Shown: piece after piece, positions 37,028 through 45,441 of the stretch
How the letters are laid out: the number at the start of each line of letters is the position of its first letter
How positions within the stretch are numbered: position 1 is the first letter of the stretch
Assembly (NCBI RefSeq): GCF_001908375.1
Contig: NZ_CP017241.1
Coordinates: forward strand, 437,001-501,000
DNA length: 64,000 nucleotides
Direction of reading: 5' to 3'
Source: Rhizobium etli 8C-3
GTDB lineage: Bacteria; Pseudomonadota; Alphaproteobacteria; Rhizobiales; Rhizobiaceae
Program-made: the position numbers and the translations under genes
Notes under the pieces: generated by a model
What the model saw: the letters and a program-made list of their open reading frames with translations, nothing else
The model's database searches: none
What the model was told of the DNA's origin: nothing

Positions 37028-38258
37028 TTTCGATCTCCTTGAATAGTACATTCTGGTCGGTCAGATAGCGCGCGAAAATCGGCAGGCTCGCGCCACCGAT
37101 CGCGCGCGCTTGCGCCCCCACCGCACCCTCGATGATTTCTGGCATCACAACACCCTGCAGGTCGAGTTTCGCGGCCTCGCGGATTGTTGCGCTTACGATA
37201 CGCTTGCGCACCCAGCCGGGGAAGCCGCCGTCTATGACGGCTGCGCTGAAATCGATGATCGAGGCGGCGGCAACGATCGCCTGCGCAAGGGCTTTCGCGG
37301 TATCCTGGATCCAGGTCTCCATCGGCGGGCCGAAGTCCACCCAGTCATCGGCGGAATACCAGAGCGGCTGAGGATCGATGCCTTTCTCGCGCAGCATGTT
37401 TTCGAGCACGAAGATCGAGGCAATGTCGAGAAGCTGGCGGTTCTCGCCATTCTTGCCGCGCACCGGAAGCGGGCCGATCGCGCCGGCAGTGCCGGTTCGG
37501 CCGGAGAAGATCGCCGAGTTGAGGACGATGCCACCGCCGATGAACGAGCCTATGAAAAGATAGACGAAATCCGGGTAGGATGGGCCGACGCCGAAGACGA
37601 GCTCAGCGCCGCAGGCGCTGGTGGCATCGTTTTGCAGATAGACCGGATGTGAAAGGCTGGCGGCAACTTCGGCCTGCAGGTCGAACCCGCGCCAGACATC
37701 CATCGCGCCGGCGGGCGCACCGACCTCGTCTGCCCAGTTCCAAAGCTCGAACGGCGCGGCAATGCCGATGCCTGCGATCCGGCTCCGTTGCCTCTCTTCG
37801 AGCTTGCTTTCAAGCTCCCGGATGCCGGAAATGATGAAGGCGAGAATTTCGTCGGGCAGGGGATAGGCATAGGTGCGGTGCAACTGCATGCGGATGCGCC
37901 CGACGAAATCCATCAAAACCAGATCGGCGCTGCGCCGGCCCATCTTTACACCGAAGGAATAGACGGCGTCGGGATTGAGGTGCATCGGGATCGACGGCTG
38001 TCCGACGCGACCGCGAACGGGTTCGCCTCTTGAAAGCAACCCCTCTCTCTCCAGTTCCCTCATGATGACGGAAACGGTTTGAGCAGAAAGGCCGCTGCGG
38101 CGTGCGATGTCGGCCTTCGAAAGCGAGCCGTAAAGGCGCACCAGCGAAAGGACCAGCCGCTCGTTATAGGCGCGCACCCTGACCTGGTTCGCGCCTCCCG
38201 CCGGATTTAGAATAGGTGGTGTGCCCGGCGCGTGCGTCGGACCGTCCAAGGACGACAT
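37011..38258 (-). CDS. frcR: ROK-family transcriptional regulator, FrcR-like
   Basis: Protein of 415 aa from the ATG at 38258, which has GGGAGGAG 8-9 bases upstream; an ATG at 38279 lies before that site. N-terminal winged helix: LSKADIARRSGLSAQTVSVI then MRELEREGLLSRGEPVRGRV. The ROK domain follows (YLQNDATSACGAEL, FIGGGIVLN), but the Cys-rich zinc motif typical of ROK sugar kinases is absent. It is divergent from frcB across 235 bases, the same arrangement as frcR-frcBCAK in Sinorhizobium meliloti, and is expected to control fructose-type sugar uptake. Confidence 0.88.
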   Translation of the reverse strand: MSSLDGPTHAPGTPPILNPAGGANQVRVRAYNERLVLSLVRLYGSLSKADIARRSGLSAQTVSVIMRELEREGLLSRGEPVRGRVGQPSIPMHLNPDAVYSFGVKMGRRSADLVLMDFVGRIRMQLHRTYAYPLPDEILAFIISGIRELESKLEERQRSRIAGIGIAAPFELWNWADEVGAPAGAMDVWRGFDLQAEVAASLSHPVYLQNDATSACGAELVFGVGPSYPDFVYLFIGSFIGGGIVLNSAIFSGRTGTAGAIGPLPVRGKNGENRQLLDIASIFVLENMLREKGIDPQPLWYSADDWVDFGPPMETWIQDTAKALAQAIVAAASIIDFSAAVIDGGFPGWVRKRIVSATIREAAKLDLQGVVMPEIIEGAVGAQARAIGGASLPIFARYLTDQNVLFKEIENAEGT

Positions 38259-38315
38259 TGGCCCACTCCTCCCGTTCATTGGCCTATGCCTGATTTGGAA
38301 TCAACATGCCACATG

Positions 38316-38328
38316 GAATTAATAATTC
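38316..38328. promoter_or_regulatory. Palindrome in the frcR-frcB intergenic region
   Basis: GAATTA-A-TAATTC, a perfect 13-base palindrome in an AT-rich stretch between the divergent frcR and frcB genes. A TTGACA at 38344-38349 with TCTTAA 17 bases on could be the frcB promoter. A reasonable operator candidate for the ROK regulator. Confidence 0.45.
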
Positions 38329-38493
38329 AATTGGATTTATTTATTGACAAGCGAATTTCTTTTCGTTCTTAATTGCGGTCGTCAACAGTGTGGGACGGCT
38401 TCGGAGGAGGCCTTGACTGACTCTGAGGTGTCGTCCCGTGTCTCAATTCCGGTATGCCATGCGGGCGTTCCGGCTAATCTCTGGGAGGAGTTC

Positions 38494-39513
38494 ATGAAGA
38501 AATCAGTTCTGGCTTTCGGCGCGCTTGCACTCGGCGTTGCTTTTTCCGCTCCGGCCATGGCCGCGGATGTTTCGGCCTGCCTCATCACCAAGACGGACAC
38601 CAATCCGTTTTTCGTCAAGATGAAGGAAGGCGCGACGGCCAAGGCGAAGGAACTCGGCGTTACGCTGAAGTCCTACGCCGGTAAGATCGACGGCGACAGC
38701 GAAAGCCAGGTTGCTGCCATCGAAAGCTGCATTGCCGATGGCGCTAAGGGCATTTTGATCACTGCATCGGATACCAAGGGCATCGTTTCGTCGGTTAAGA
38801 AAGCGCGCGACGCTGGCCTGCTGGTCATCGCCCTCGACACGCCGCTCGATCCCGCCGATGCCGCTGACGCGACCTTTGCGACCGACAATCTGCTCGCCGG
38901 CAAGCTGATTGGTCAGTGGGCCAAGGAAACGCTGGGCGACAAAGCCAAGGATGCCAAGGTTGGTTTCCTCGATCTGACGCCGTCGCAGCCGACCGTCGAC
39001 GTTCTGCGCGACCAGGGCTTCATGATGGGCTTCGGCATCGACCCCAAGGATCCGAACAAGATCGGCGACGAGGACGATCCGCGCATCGTCGGCCACGACG
39101 TGACCAACGGCAACGAAGAAGGCGGCCGCAAGGCCATGGAAAACCTTCTCCAGAAGGATCCCAGCATCAACGTGATCCACACGATCAACGAACCGGCCGC
39201 CGTTGGTGCCTACCAGGCGCTGAAGGCTGTGGGAATGGAGAGCAATGTGCTGATCGTATCGGTTGACGGCGGCTGCCCGGGCGTCCAGTCGGTCAAGGAT
39301 GGCGTAATCGGCGCCACTTCCCAGCAGTATCCGCTGATGATGGCGGCTCTGGGCGTCGAGGCGATCAAGAAGTTCGCCGATAGCGGTGAAAAGCCGAAGC
39401 CGACCGAAGGCAAGTCCTTCTTCGATACCGGCGTTTCGCTCGTCACAGACAAGCCGGTTTCCGGCGTCGAATCGATCGATACCAAGGTCGGCACCGACAA
39501 GTGCTGGGGCTGA
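38494..39513 (+). CDS. frcB: Fructose-type sugar ABC transporter, substrate-binding protein
   Basis: Protein of 339 aa from the ATG at 38494, with GGGAGGAG just upstream. Signal peptide (about 1-23, cut after AMA), then a type I periplasmic sugar-binding fold: [59 protein letters not shown]. The sequence and gene order match FrcB of S. meliloti, which binds fructose, mannose and ribose. A hairpin between frcB and frcC probably lets the binding protein be made in excess. The frame runs open to 38344, but the signal peptide settles the start. Confidence 0.92.
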   Translation: MKKSVLAFGALALGVAFSAPAMAADVSACLITKTDTNPFFVKMKEGATAKAKELGVTLKSYAGKIDGDSESQVAAIESCIADGAKGILITASDTKGIVSSVKKARDAGLLVIALDTPLDPADAADATFATDNLLAGKLIGQWAKETLGDKAKDAKVGFLDLTPSQPTVDVLRDQGFMMGFGIDPKDPNKIGDEDDPRIVGHDVTNGNEEGGRKAMENLLQKDPSINVIHTINEPAAVGAYQALKAVGMESNVLIVSVDGGCPGVQSVKDGVIGATSQQYPLMMAALGVEAIKKFADSGEKPKPTEGKSFFDTGVSLVTDKPVSGVESIDTKVGTDKCWG

Positions 39514-39535
39514 GCCTGGCTATCTAGCCATAACG

Positions 39536-39564
39536 ACGGCCGGGGCTTGATCCTCGGCCGTTTT
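39536..39564 (+). terminator. Intercistronic hairpin between frcB and frcC
   Basis: ACGGCCGGGG and CCTCGGCCGT pair almost completely around CTTGAT, followed by TTTTCG. Placed 22 bases after frcB, it looks like a partial terminator or a 3' mRNA stabiliser that lowers expression of the permease relative to the binding protein. Confidence 0.7.
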
Positions 39565-39667
39565 CGACAGACGATAAGCTCTTGCCTCATGAACCGGCGT
39601 ACGAAGACCGGAGCAATATGGGCAATAGCTTCCGCGCGCGGTTCGGCGCGAAAGCGGAGGAGAAAAA

Positions 39668-40732
39668 ATGACCGGAGCACAGGAATTCGAACGGGTTCTT
39701 GACGGCAGCGACAAGAATGTCGCGTCGTTCGAACACCAGGACATCTCATTTCTGAAACGTGCGCAGCACTTCCTGCACTCGACGCCGGCAGCGGTGCCGC
39801 TGATCGTGCTGGTGCTGGCGATCATCATTTTCGGCATGGCGATCGGTGGGCGGTTCTTCTCGTCCTACACGCTCACGCTCATCCTGCAGCAGATCGCCAT
39901 CGTCGGCATCCTCGGCGCGGCGCAGACGCTGGTCATCCTGACCGCCGGCATCGATCTTTCGATCGGCGTCATCATGGTCATTTCCGCCGTGATCATGGGC
40001 AACTGTGCCATCACCTACGGAATTCCAACGCCGATTGCCGTCATGCTCGGCATGCTGGTCGGCGGCCTATGCGGGCTGCTCAATGGTTTTCTCGTCGCCT
40101 ACATGAAGCTGCCGCCGTTCATCGTGACGCTCGGCACGTGGAATATCGTTATGGCGACGAACTTCATCTACTCGGCAAACGAGACGATCCGCGATGCGGA
40201 CGTGGATGCGCAAGCGCCGCTGCTGCATTTCTTCGCGCTCAGTTTCAAGGTCGGCAATGCGGTCTTGACGCTCGGCGTCATTGCCATGGTGCTGCTGGTG
40301 CTTGGACTCTGGTATGTTCTCAACCACACGGCCTGGGGCAGGCACGTCTATGCGGTCGGCGATGATCCGGAGGCGGCAAAGCTCTCCGGCATCCAGACCA
40401 AGAGCGTACTGCTCACTGTCTATGCAATCTCGGGCGTCATCGCAGCCTTTGCAGCCTGGGTATCGATTGGCCGCAACGGATCCATCTCGCCGTCTTCTGC
40501 GGTCACCGATTTTAACCTGCAGGCGATCACCGCCACCGTGATCGGCGGTATCTCGCTCTTTGGCGGCCGCGGTTCCATCCTCGGCACCTTGTTCGGCGCG
40601 ATGATCGTCGGCGTCGTGTCCATGGGGCTCAACATGCTCGGAGCCGACCCCCAGTGGAAAGTCCTGCTGACCGGCGTGCTCATTATCGCCGCTGTCGCAA
40701 TCGACCAGTGGATCAGAAAGGTTTCGGTGTAA
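39668..40732 (+). CDS. frcC: Fructose-type sugar ABC transporter, permease
   Basis: Protein of 354 aa, BPD_transp_2 family. A cytoplasmic N-terminal extension of about 45 residues precedes 8-10 hydrophobic helices; family stretches include LTAGIDLSIGVIMVISAVIM (about 93-112), PPFIVTLGTWNIVMATNF, and the EAA-like region GDDPEAAKLSGIQTKSVLLT. It forms the membrane channel for FrcB-delivered sugar. Good ribosome-binding site (GGAGGAG). It is separated from frcB by a 154-base gap with a hairpin, and from frcA by 2 bases. Confidence 0.93.
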   Translation: MTGAQEFERVLDGSDKNVASFEHQDISFLKRAQHFLHSTPAAVPLIVLVLAIIIFGMAIGGRFFSSYTLTLILQQIAIVGILGAAQTLVILTAGIDLSIGVIMVISAVIMGNCAITYGIPTPIAVMLGMLVGGLCGLLNGFLVAYMKLPPFIVTLGTWNIVMATNFIYSANETIRDADVDAQAPLLHFFALSFKVGNAVLTLGVIAMVLLVLGLWYVLNHTAWGRHVYAVGDDPEAAKLSGIQTKSVLLTVYAISGVIAAFAAWVSIGRNGSISPSSAVTDFNLQAITATVIGGISLFGGRGSILGTLFGAMIVGVVSMGLNMLGADPQWKVLLTGVLIIAAVAIDQWIRKVSV

Positions 40733-40734
40733 TC

Positions 40735-41517
40735 ATGGCTGTTGAACCCATCCTTACCGCCCGCGGCCTCGTCAAGCGCTACGGACGCGTCACCGCGCTC
40801 GACAACGCAGACTTCGACCTCTATCCAGGCGAAATCCTCGCCGTCATCGGCGACAACGGCGCGGGTAAGTCGTCGCTTATCAAGGCGATTTCCGGTGCAG
40901 TTACTCCCGACGAGGGCGAGATCACGCTGGAGGGCAAGTCGGTCCACTTCAGGTCGCCGATGGAGGCGCGAGAGGCGGGCATCGAGACCGTCTATCAGAA
41001 CCTTGCGCTTTCCCCCGCCTTGTCGATTGCCGACAACATGTTTCTTGGCCGTGAGATCAGGAGGCCGGGCGTGCTCGGCAGTTGGTTCCGCATGCTCGAT
41101 CGGCCGGCGATGGAAAAACGCGCCCGATCCAAACTCTCTGAACTGGGCCTGATGACGATCCAGAATATCAATCAGGCGGTCGAAACGCTCTCCGGCGGCC
41201 AGCGCCAGGGTGTGGCGGTTGCACGCGCGGCCGCTTTCGGCTCCAAGGTTGTCATCATGGATGAGCCGACAGCCGCACTCGGAGTGAAGGAAAGCCGTCG
41301 CGTGCTGGAACTGATCCTCGACGTGCGTTCCCGTGGCTTGCCGATCGTGCTTATTTCGCACAACATGCCGCATGTCTTCGAAGTCGCGGACCGTATCCAC
41401 ATCCACCGGCTTGGCCGCCGCCTGACGGTTATCAACCCGAAGGAATATACCATGTCCGACGCCGTGGCATTCATGACCGGCGCCAAGACGGTCCCCACGG
41501 ATCCGGTTCCTGCATGA
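40735..41517 (+). CDS. frcA: Fructose-type sugar ABC transporter, ATP-binding protein
   Basis: Protein of 260 aa, a single ATPase domain. Walker A GDNGAGKSSLIKAI, signature LSGGQRQGVAVARAA, Walker B VVIMDEPTAALG and switch His in VLISHNMPHV. Unlike the two-domain RbsA/XylG type, FrcA has one domain, as seen here. The start is the ATG at 40735, two bases after the frcC stop. It overlaps frcK by 4 bases (ATGA). Confidence 0.94.
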   Translation: MAVEPILTARGLVKRYGRVTALDNADFDLYPGEILAVIGDNGAGKSSLIKAISGAVTPDEGEITLEGKSVHFRSPMEAREAGIETVYQNLALSPALSIADNMFLGREIRRPGVLGSWFRMLDRPAMEKRARSKLSELGLMTIQNINQAVETLSGGQRQGVAVARAAAFGSKVVIMDEPTAALGVKESRRVLELILDVRSRGLPIVLISHNMPHVFEVADRIHIHRLGRRLTVINPKEYTMSDAVAFMTGAKTVPTDPVPA

Positions 41518-42140
41518 GCATGACCATCGCAGAAATCGCCGGCGAGGTGGTCACCCGCGCCGGCGACGCCAAGCGCTTCCTGATCGCCATCGCCGGTCCG
41601 CCCGGCGCCGGCAAGTCGACCATGGCAGACAGTCTCGCCGATGCGATAACAGCGCGCGGAGAAACTGCCGAAGTGCTGCCGATGGATGGCTTTCATATGG
41701 ACAATGCAGTTCTGAGCGAGCGCGGTCTGCTCGCCCGCAAGGGCGCGCCGGAGAGTTTTGACGTCCGTGGCTTTCTAGACATCATCCGCGCCGTGCGTTC
41801 AGCCGACCAGGAAGTGCTGATCCCGGTCTTCGACCGGTTGCGCGAGATCGCGATCGCATCGGCCCGCGTCGTCTCGCCGGAACATCGCTTCATCATCGTC
41901 GAGGGCAACTACCTTTTGTTCAGCCAGGGCAAGTGGGCGGAGCTTGAGGATATCTTCGACTACTCCATCATGCTTGCACCGCCCATCGAGGTGCTCGAAG
42001 AGCGGCTCTTGGCCCGCTGGCGCGGCTACAAGCTGACGCAAGAGCAGGCGAGTGCCAAGGTCTATGGCAATGACCTGCCGAATGGCAGGCTCGTCCTGGA
42101 AAACCGCCGCCGCGCGGATGTGACGCTTGAGATCGCCTGA
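41514..42140 (+). CDS. frcK: FrcK-like P-loop kinase
   Basis: Protein of 208 aa. Walker A AIAGPPGAGKSTMADSL, then LPMDGFHMDNAVL (the DxFH-type substrate motif of the panK/uridine-kinase-like group), FDVRGFLDIIRAV and the lid RLLARWRGYKLT. It is the kinase gene at the end of the frc operon; in S. meliloti FrcK is dispensable for transport and its substrate is not firmly known. Its start overlaps the frcA stop. No terminator is obvious after it; pyrC begins 94 bases downstream on the same strand. Confidence 0.88.
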   Translation: MSMTIAEIAGEVVTRAGDAKRFLIAIAGPPGAGKSTMADSLADAITARGETAEVLPMDGFHMDNAVLSERGLLARKGAPESFDVRGFLDIIRAVRSADQEVLIPVFDRLREIAIASARVVSPEHRFIIVEGNYLLFSQGKWAELEDIFDYSIMLAPPIEVLEERLLARWRGYKLTQEQASAKVYGNDLPNGRLVLENRRRADVTLEIA

Positions 42141-42234
42141 CGATTGAAGCGGCAAAATGTTTGCCATGAGCCGTGCCGGGATGATAATGCGCGGGGCGAA
42201 ATCCTTGAAGGCCGCCTTGCCGGAGTTGTAGCGC

Positions 42235-43278
42235 ATGCAGTCCATCACCATCCGCCGCCCTGACGACTGGCACCTGCATTTGCGCGATGGCGCGATGCTT
42301 AAGGGTGTGATCGGCGATACCAGCCGCAATTTCGCCCGCGCCATCATCATGCCGAACCTCGTGCCGCCGGTGGTGACGACGGCGGACGCGAAAGCCTATC
42401 GCGCGCGCATCATCGAGGCATTGCCGACCGGCGATCGCTTCGAGCCGCTGATGACGCTCTACCTCACGGAGCATACGAGTGCGGACGATGTCGAGGAAGG
42501 CAAAAAAAGCGGTCTCATCACGGCTGTGAAACTCTATCCGGCGGGTGCGACCACCAATTCCCATAGCGGCGTGCGCGACATGGAAAAGGCCATGCCGGTG
42601 CTGGAGCGCATGGCCAAGATCGGCCTGCCGCTTTGCGTGCACGGTGAAGTTACGACGCCTGAGGTCGATATCTTCGACCGTGAGGCCATATTCATCGAAA
42701 CGGTGCTCGATCCTCTGCTGAGGCGCCTGCCGGATCTGAAAGTCACGATGGAGCACGTAACGACGGCAGACGGCATCGACTACATCAAGTCGTCGAAAGC
42801 CAATCTCGCAGGCTCCATCACGACACACCACCTGATCATCAACCGCAATGCAATCCTGGTTGGCGGCGTGCGGCCGCATTATTATTGCCTGCCGGTCGCC
42901 AAGCGCGAAAACCATCGCCTGGCGCTGCGTGCAGCCGCAGTGAGCGGCGACAAGCGCTTCTTCCTCGGCACTGATTCTGCACCGCATATCGATCCACTGA
43001 AGGAGTGCGCCTGCGGCTGCGCCGGCATTTATACCTCCATCAATACGATGAGTTGCCTTGCCCATGTCTTCGAGCAGGAGGGTGCGCTCGACAAGCTCGA
43101 AGCCTTCGTCTCGCTGAATGGCCCGGCCTGGTACGGCCTTTTGCCGAACGACGAGCGCGTCACGCTGATGAAGCGTGAAGCGCCCGTGGCGTTTCCGACG
43201 AAGATCGAAACCGGTGCCGGTACGGTGACGGTGTTCGATCCGATGTTCCCGCTGCACTGGGACGTCGAGCGCTCTTGA
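42235..43278 (+). CDS. pyrC: Dihydroorotase, class II
   Basis: Protein of 347 aa. Amidohydrolase features: [10 protein letters not shown] (HxH metal ligands), the carboxylated Lys in [24 protein letters not shown] and TMEHVTT (His ligands), and [10 protein letters not shown] (final Asp). This is the E. coli-type PyrC that forms dihydroorotate in pyrimidine synthesis. pyrE, two steps later, lies 3.6 kb downstream in the same direction. Confidence 0.96.
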   Translation: MQSITIRRPDDWHLHLRDGAMLKGVIGDTSRNFARAIIMPNLVPPVVTTADAKAYRARIIEALPTGDRFEPLMTLYLTEHTSADDVEEGKKSGLITAVKLYPAGATTNSHSGVRDMEKAMPVLERMAKIGLPLCVHGEVTTPEVDIFDREAIFIETVLDPLLRRLPDLKVTMEHVTTADGIDYIKSSKANLAGSITTHHLIINRNAILVGGVRPHYYCLPVAKRENHRLALRAAAVSGDKRFFLGTDSAPHIDPLKECACGCAGIYTSINTMSCLAHVFEQEGALDKLEAFVSLNGPAWYGLLPNDERVTLMKREAPVAFPTKIETGAGTVTVFDPMFPLHWDVERS

Positions 43279-43370
43279 TCGTTCGATTTTTCTAGGGTCG
43301 TTTCAGGCAGGACGCGGCCAGCCGTCTCGTCGCCTGCGAGCGCTAAGGTGAATGCGTCCAGACGCTTCCA

Positions 43371-43858
43371 TCAGAGGATCATCACGGCCCGGACGAAGGC
43401 AACTGCCGAAAGCAGGGACGCGATCGTGCGGCGTGATTCCACCAGGTCCAATCCTTCAGATAGGTATTCCAGACGCTGACGGCTTGCGGGCCATTGCCGC
43501 TGACCTTTGCCAGGGCGTCATTCATCGGCACGTTCAAGGCGATCGTCGAAATAAAGGATGCGATAACATAAAGCCCGGCGCCAGCCAGCATCCAAATGCC
43601 TGCGCTACCCCGCCAGTCGATGACCGCCAGGACGGCGATCAGGACGGACAGGACGGCAGTTGGAATGAAGACGAGCATGAACGGCGAGCGCAGGATCGTC
43701 ACGTTGATCGAATTCATTGCCGCGATGCCCTGCTCCGGCGCAAGGCGGGCAAATGCGGGCATGATGAAGGTCGAGAAGGCAAAGAAGATGCCGGCGACAA
43801 GGCCGCTGCCGATTGCAGCGGCGACAAGGGCGACGTTGAGGATCATTCCCATGTTCAT
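43371..43858 (-). pseudogene. DUF1772 membrane protein with a C-terminal frameshift
   Basis: From the ATG at 43858 the frame encodes three clear helices of the DUF1772/anthrone-oxygenase-like family (ILNVALVAAAIGSGLVAGIF, MLVFIPTAVLSVLIAVLAV, IWMLAGAGLYVIASFIST) and the family motif WNTYLKDWTWWNH. Directly after that motif the frame yields a basic, non-membrane tail ending at 43382. In the neighbouring frame the next bases read RTIASLLSAVAFVRAVMIL then TGA at 43371, exactly the expected last helix. One base appears to be missing at about 43432-43438. This may be real or a sequencing error. The start overlaps the NmrA-like gene's stop (ATGA), so both are one operon. Confidence 0.75.
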
Positions 43859-44679
43859 GTCCCCCAAATGCCGGTCGCCGCTGTCTCGCGGGCATATTGG
43901 CTGAAGTCTTTCGGCGGCCGGCCGAGGATTTCGGCAACGCCGTTCATGACGCGCGAATTGCGCCCGTCGAGAACCTTGCCGAAGAGCTCTTCGAGAAGAT
44001 CGATCATTGCTGCCGGCAGCTCGGCCGAAGAGAGCCCGACCTTGAAGTCATCCATGGAAACCTTGCGGTAGCGGATGGTCCGGCCGGTCGCCGTTGCGAT
44101 CTCCGATACCGCTTCGCGGAAGGTAAGCGCGCTCGGCCCCGTCAATTCGTATGTTTTGCCGAGGTGCCGCTGGTCGGTCAGCGCGGCAACGGCAGCATCG
44201 GCGATGTCGTCGGCATCGGTGAAGGGCTCCTCGATCTCACCCGCGGGCAGGACGAGCTCTCCCGAAGCGATCGAATCCCTGAACGCGCCTTCGCTGAAGT
44301 TCTGGCAGAACCAGGATGCTCGCAGGATCGTGTAGCCGATGCCGGCGGCCTTGAGCATCTCTTCGCTGCGCTCGGCACCGTCTTCACCGCGGCCGGAGAG
44401 GAGTACGATATGGCGCAAACCGCAATCGACGGCCATTTTCGCCAAGGCGCCGATTGCGTCGGCCGCCCAGGCGACGGCGAGATCGGGCTGAAAGGTGACA
44501 TATGCGCTGGTGGCGCCTTTGAGCGCCGCTGGCCAGGTTGCTTGATTCTCCCAATCGAAGGGACGTGTCGTGGAGCGCGAAGCCAAGCGCGACCTGATGC
44601 CGCGCTCCTTGAGGCGGGAAGCGACGCGCCCGCCTGTTTTTCCCGCGCCGCCGACTACGATGATTTCGGAATTCTGCAT
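43855..44679 (-). CDS. NmrA/NAD(P)-binding reductase-like protein
   Basis: Protein of 274 aa from the ATG at 44679. N-terminal dinucleotide-binding EIIVVGGAGKTGGRVASRLK, then VLLSGRGEDGAE, ILRASWFCQNFSEGAF and YELTGPSALTFREAVSEIA, all features of NmrA-like/QOR2-like atypical SDR proteins, which sense or reduce quinones and related compounds. It is divergent from a TetR regulator across 96 bases holding two palindromes, and overlaps the DUF1772 gene. The open frame continues upstream to 45315, but that part is the shadow of the TetR gene. Confidence 0.85.
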   Translation of the reverse strand: MQNSEIIVVGGAGKTGGRVASRLKERGIRSRLASRSTTRPFDWENQATWPAALKGATSAYVTFQPDLAVAWAADAIGALAKMAVDCGLRHIVLLSGRGEDGAERSEEMLKAAGIGYTILRASWFCQNFSEGAFRDSIASGELVLPAGEIEEPFTDADDIADAAVAALTDQRHLGKTYELTGPSALTFREAVSEIATATGRTIRYRKVSMDDFKVGLSSAELPAAMIDLLEELFGKVLDGRNSRVMNGVAEILGRPPKDFSQYARETAATGIWGT

Positions 44680-44703
44680 TTGACTGCTCCTTCCACAAAA
44701 CAA

Positions 44704-44740
44704 GAGAAATTCTCGTATTTGCATAATGAGATAAACTCTC
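44704..44740. promoter_or_regulatory. Paired GAGA/TCTC palindromes, TetR operator candidates
   Basis: GAGA-AAT-TCTC (44704-44714) and GAGA-TAAAC-TCTC (44728-44740) lie in the short region between the divergent NmrA-like and TetR genes. The centres are about 25 bases apart. Both are followed by a TTAT/GTAT-like A+T run, so they look like two copies of one site. Confidence 0.5.
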
Positions 44741-44775
44741 TTATTTTGCCCGTCAATAGAAAAATGGAGTGCCGG

Positions 44776-45441
44776 ATGCCGGAACAGACCGTGGTAAGGC
44801 GTAAACCAGGATTGCAAACGGCCGGTCAGCCCCGACGCATCCCGCGCCAGAAGCGGGGTCGTGAACGCTTCGAGAAGATCTTGTCGGTGGCGACGGAACT
44901 GATCGAAAAGAATGGCAGCGACGCGTTGAAGATGAGCGAAATCGTTGAAAAGGCCGAGCTTTCCTTCGGCGCTCTCTACCAGTATTTCCCGGACAAGAGC
45001 TCCATCATCCGGACGCTCGCCGAACGCTTCAACGAGCAGGGCAGGCACTGCGTAGAAGAAGAGCTCGCCAAGGTGACGAGCACCGCAACACTGCAGCTGG
45101 CGCTTTGCAACATCGTCGATCAATATTTCGATTTCTTTCGCAGAGAGCCGGTCATGCGCGATATCTGGCATGCGACGCAGGCCGACAAGCTGCTGCAGCA
45201 GGTCGATGCCGAGGATATGGAGTTTCACTCGCAAAGACTGTTCCATGTCTTGGAAAAACTGTGGCCGGCTCGCGAAGGAGGCGAATTGCTGGCGATTGCG
45301 CGGCTGACGATGCATTTGCTTGCAGCGGCGGTACGTTATTCGATCTCCGTCAGCGAGGAAGAGGGGCGAAGCGCGATCGCGCTCTACAAGAGAATGTTGC
45401 CGGCCGATATCGGCCGGCTTCTCGACAACCCGTCGTGTTAG
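44776..45441 (+). CDS. TetR-family transcriptional regulator
   Basis: Protein of 221 aa from the ATG at 44776, which has GGAG 6 bases upstream; an in-frame ATG at 44764 precedes that site. A basic N-terminal arm (PRRIPRQKRGRERFEKIL) leads into the helix-turn-helix (MSEIVEKAELSFGALYQYFP, then DKSSIIRTLAERF). It most probably represses the divergent NmrA-like/DUF1772 operon and itself through the paired palindromes between them. Its stop codon overlaps that of the convergent MgtC-family gene. Confidence 0.9.
   Translation: MPEQTVVRRKPGLQTAGQPRRIPRQKRGRERFEKILSVATELIEKNGSDALKMSEIVEKAELSFGALYQYFPDKSSIIRTLAERFNEQGRHCVEEELAKVTSTATLQLALCNIVDQYFDFFRREPVMRDIWHATQADKLLQQVDAEDMEFHSQRLFHVLEKLWPAREGGELLAIARLTMHLLAAAVRYSISVSEEEGRSAIALYKRMLPADIGRLLDNPSC

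Noticed and set aside
43897..45441. Plus-strand open frame of 514 codons ending in the TetR gene
   Set aside because: Only the last 221 codons are TetR-like; the rest is antisense to the NmrA-like gene. The start at 44776 has a good ribosome-binding site.
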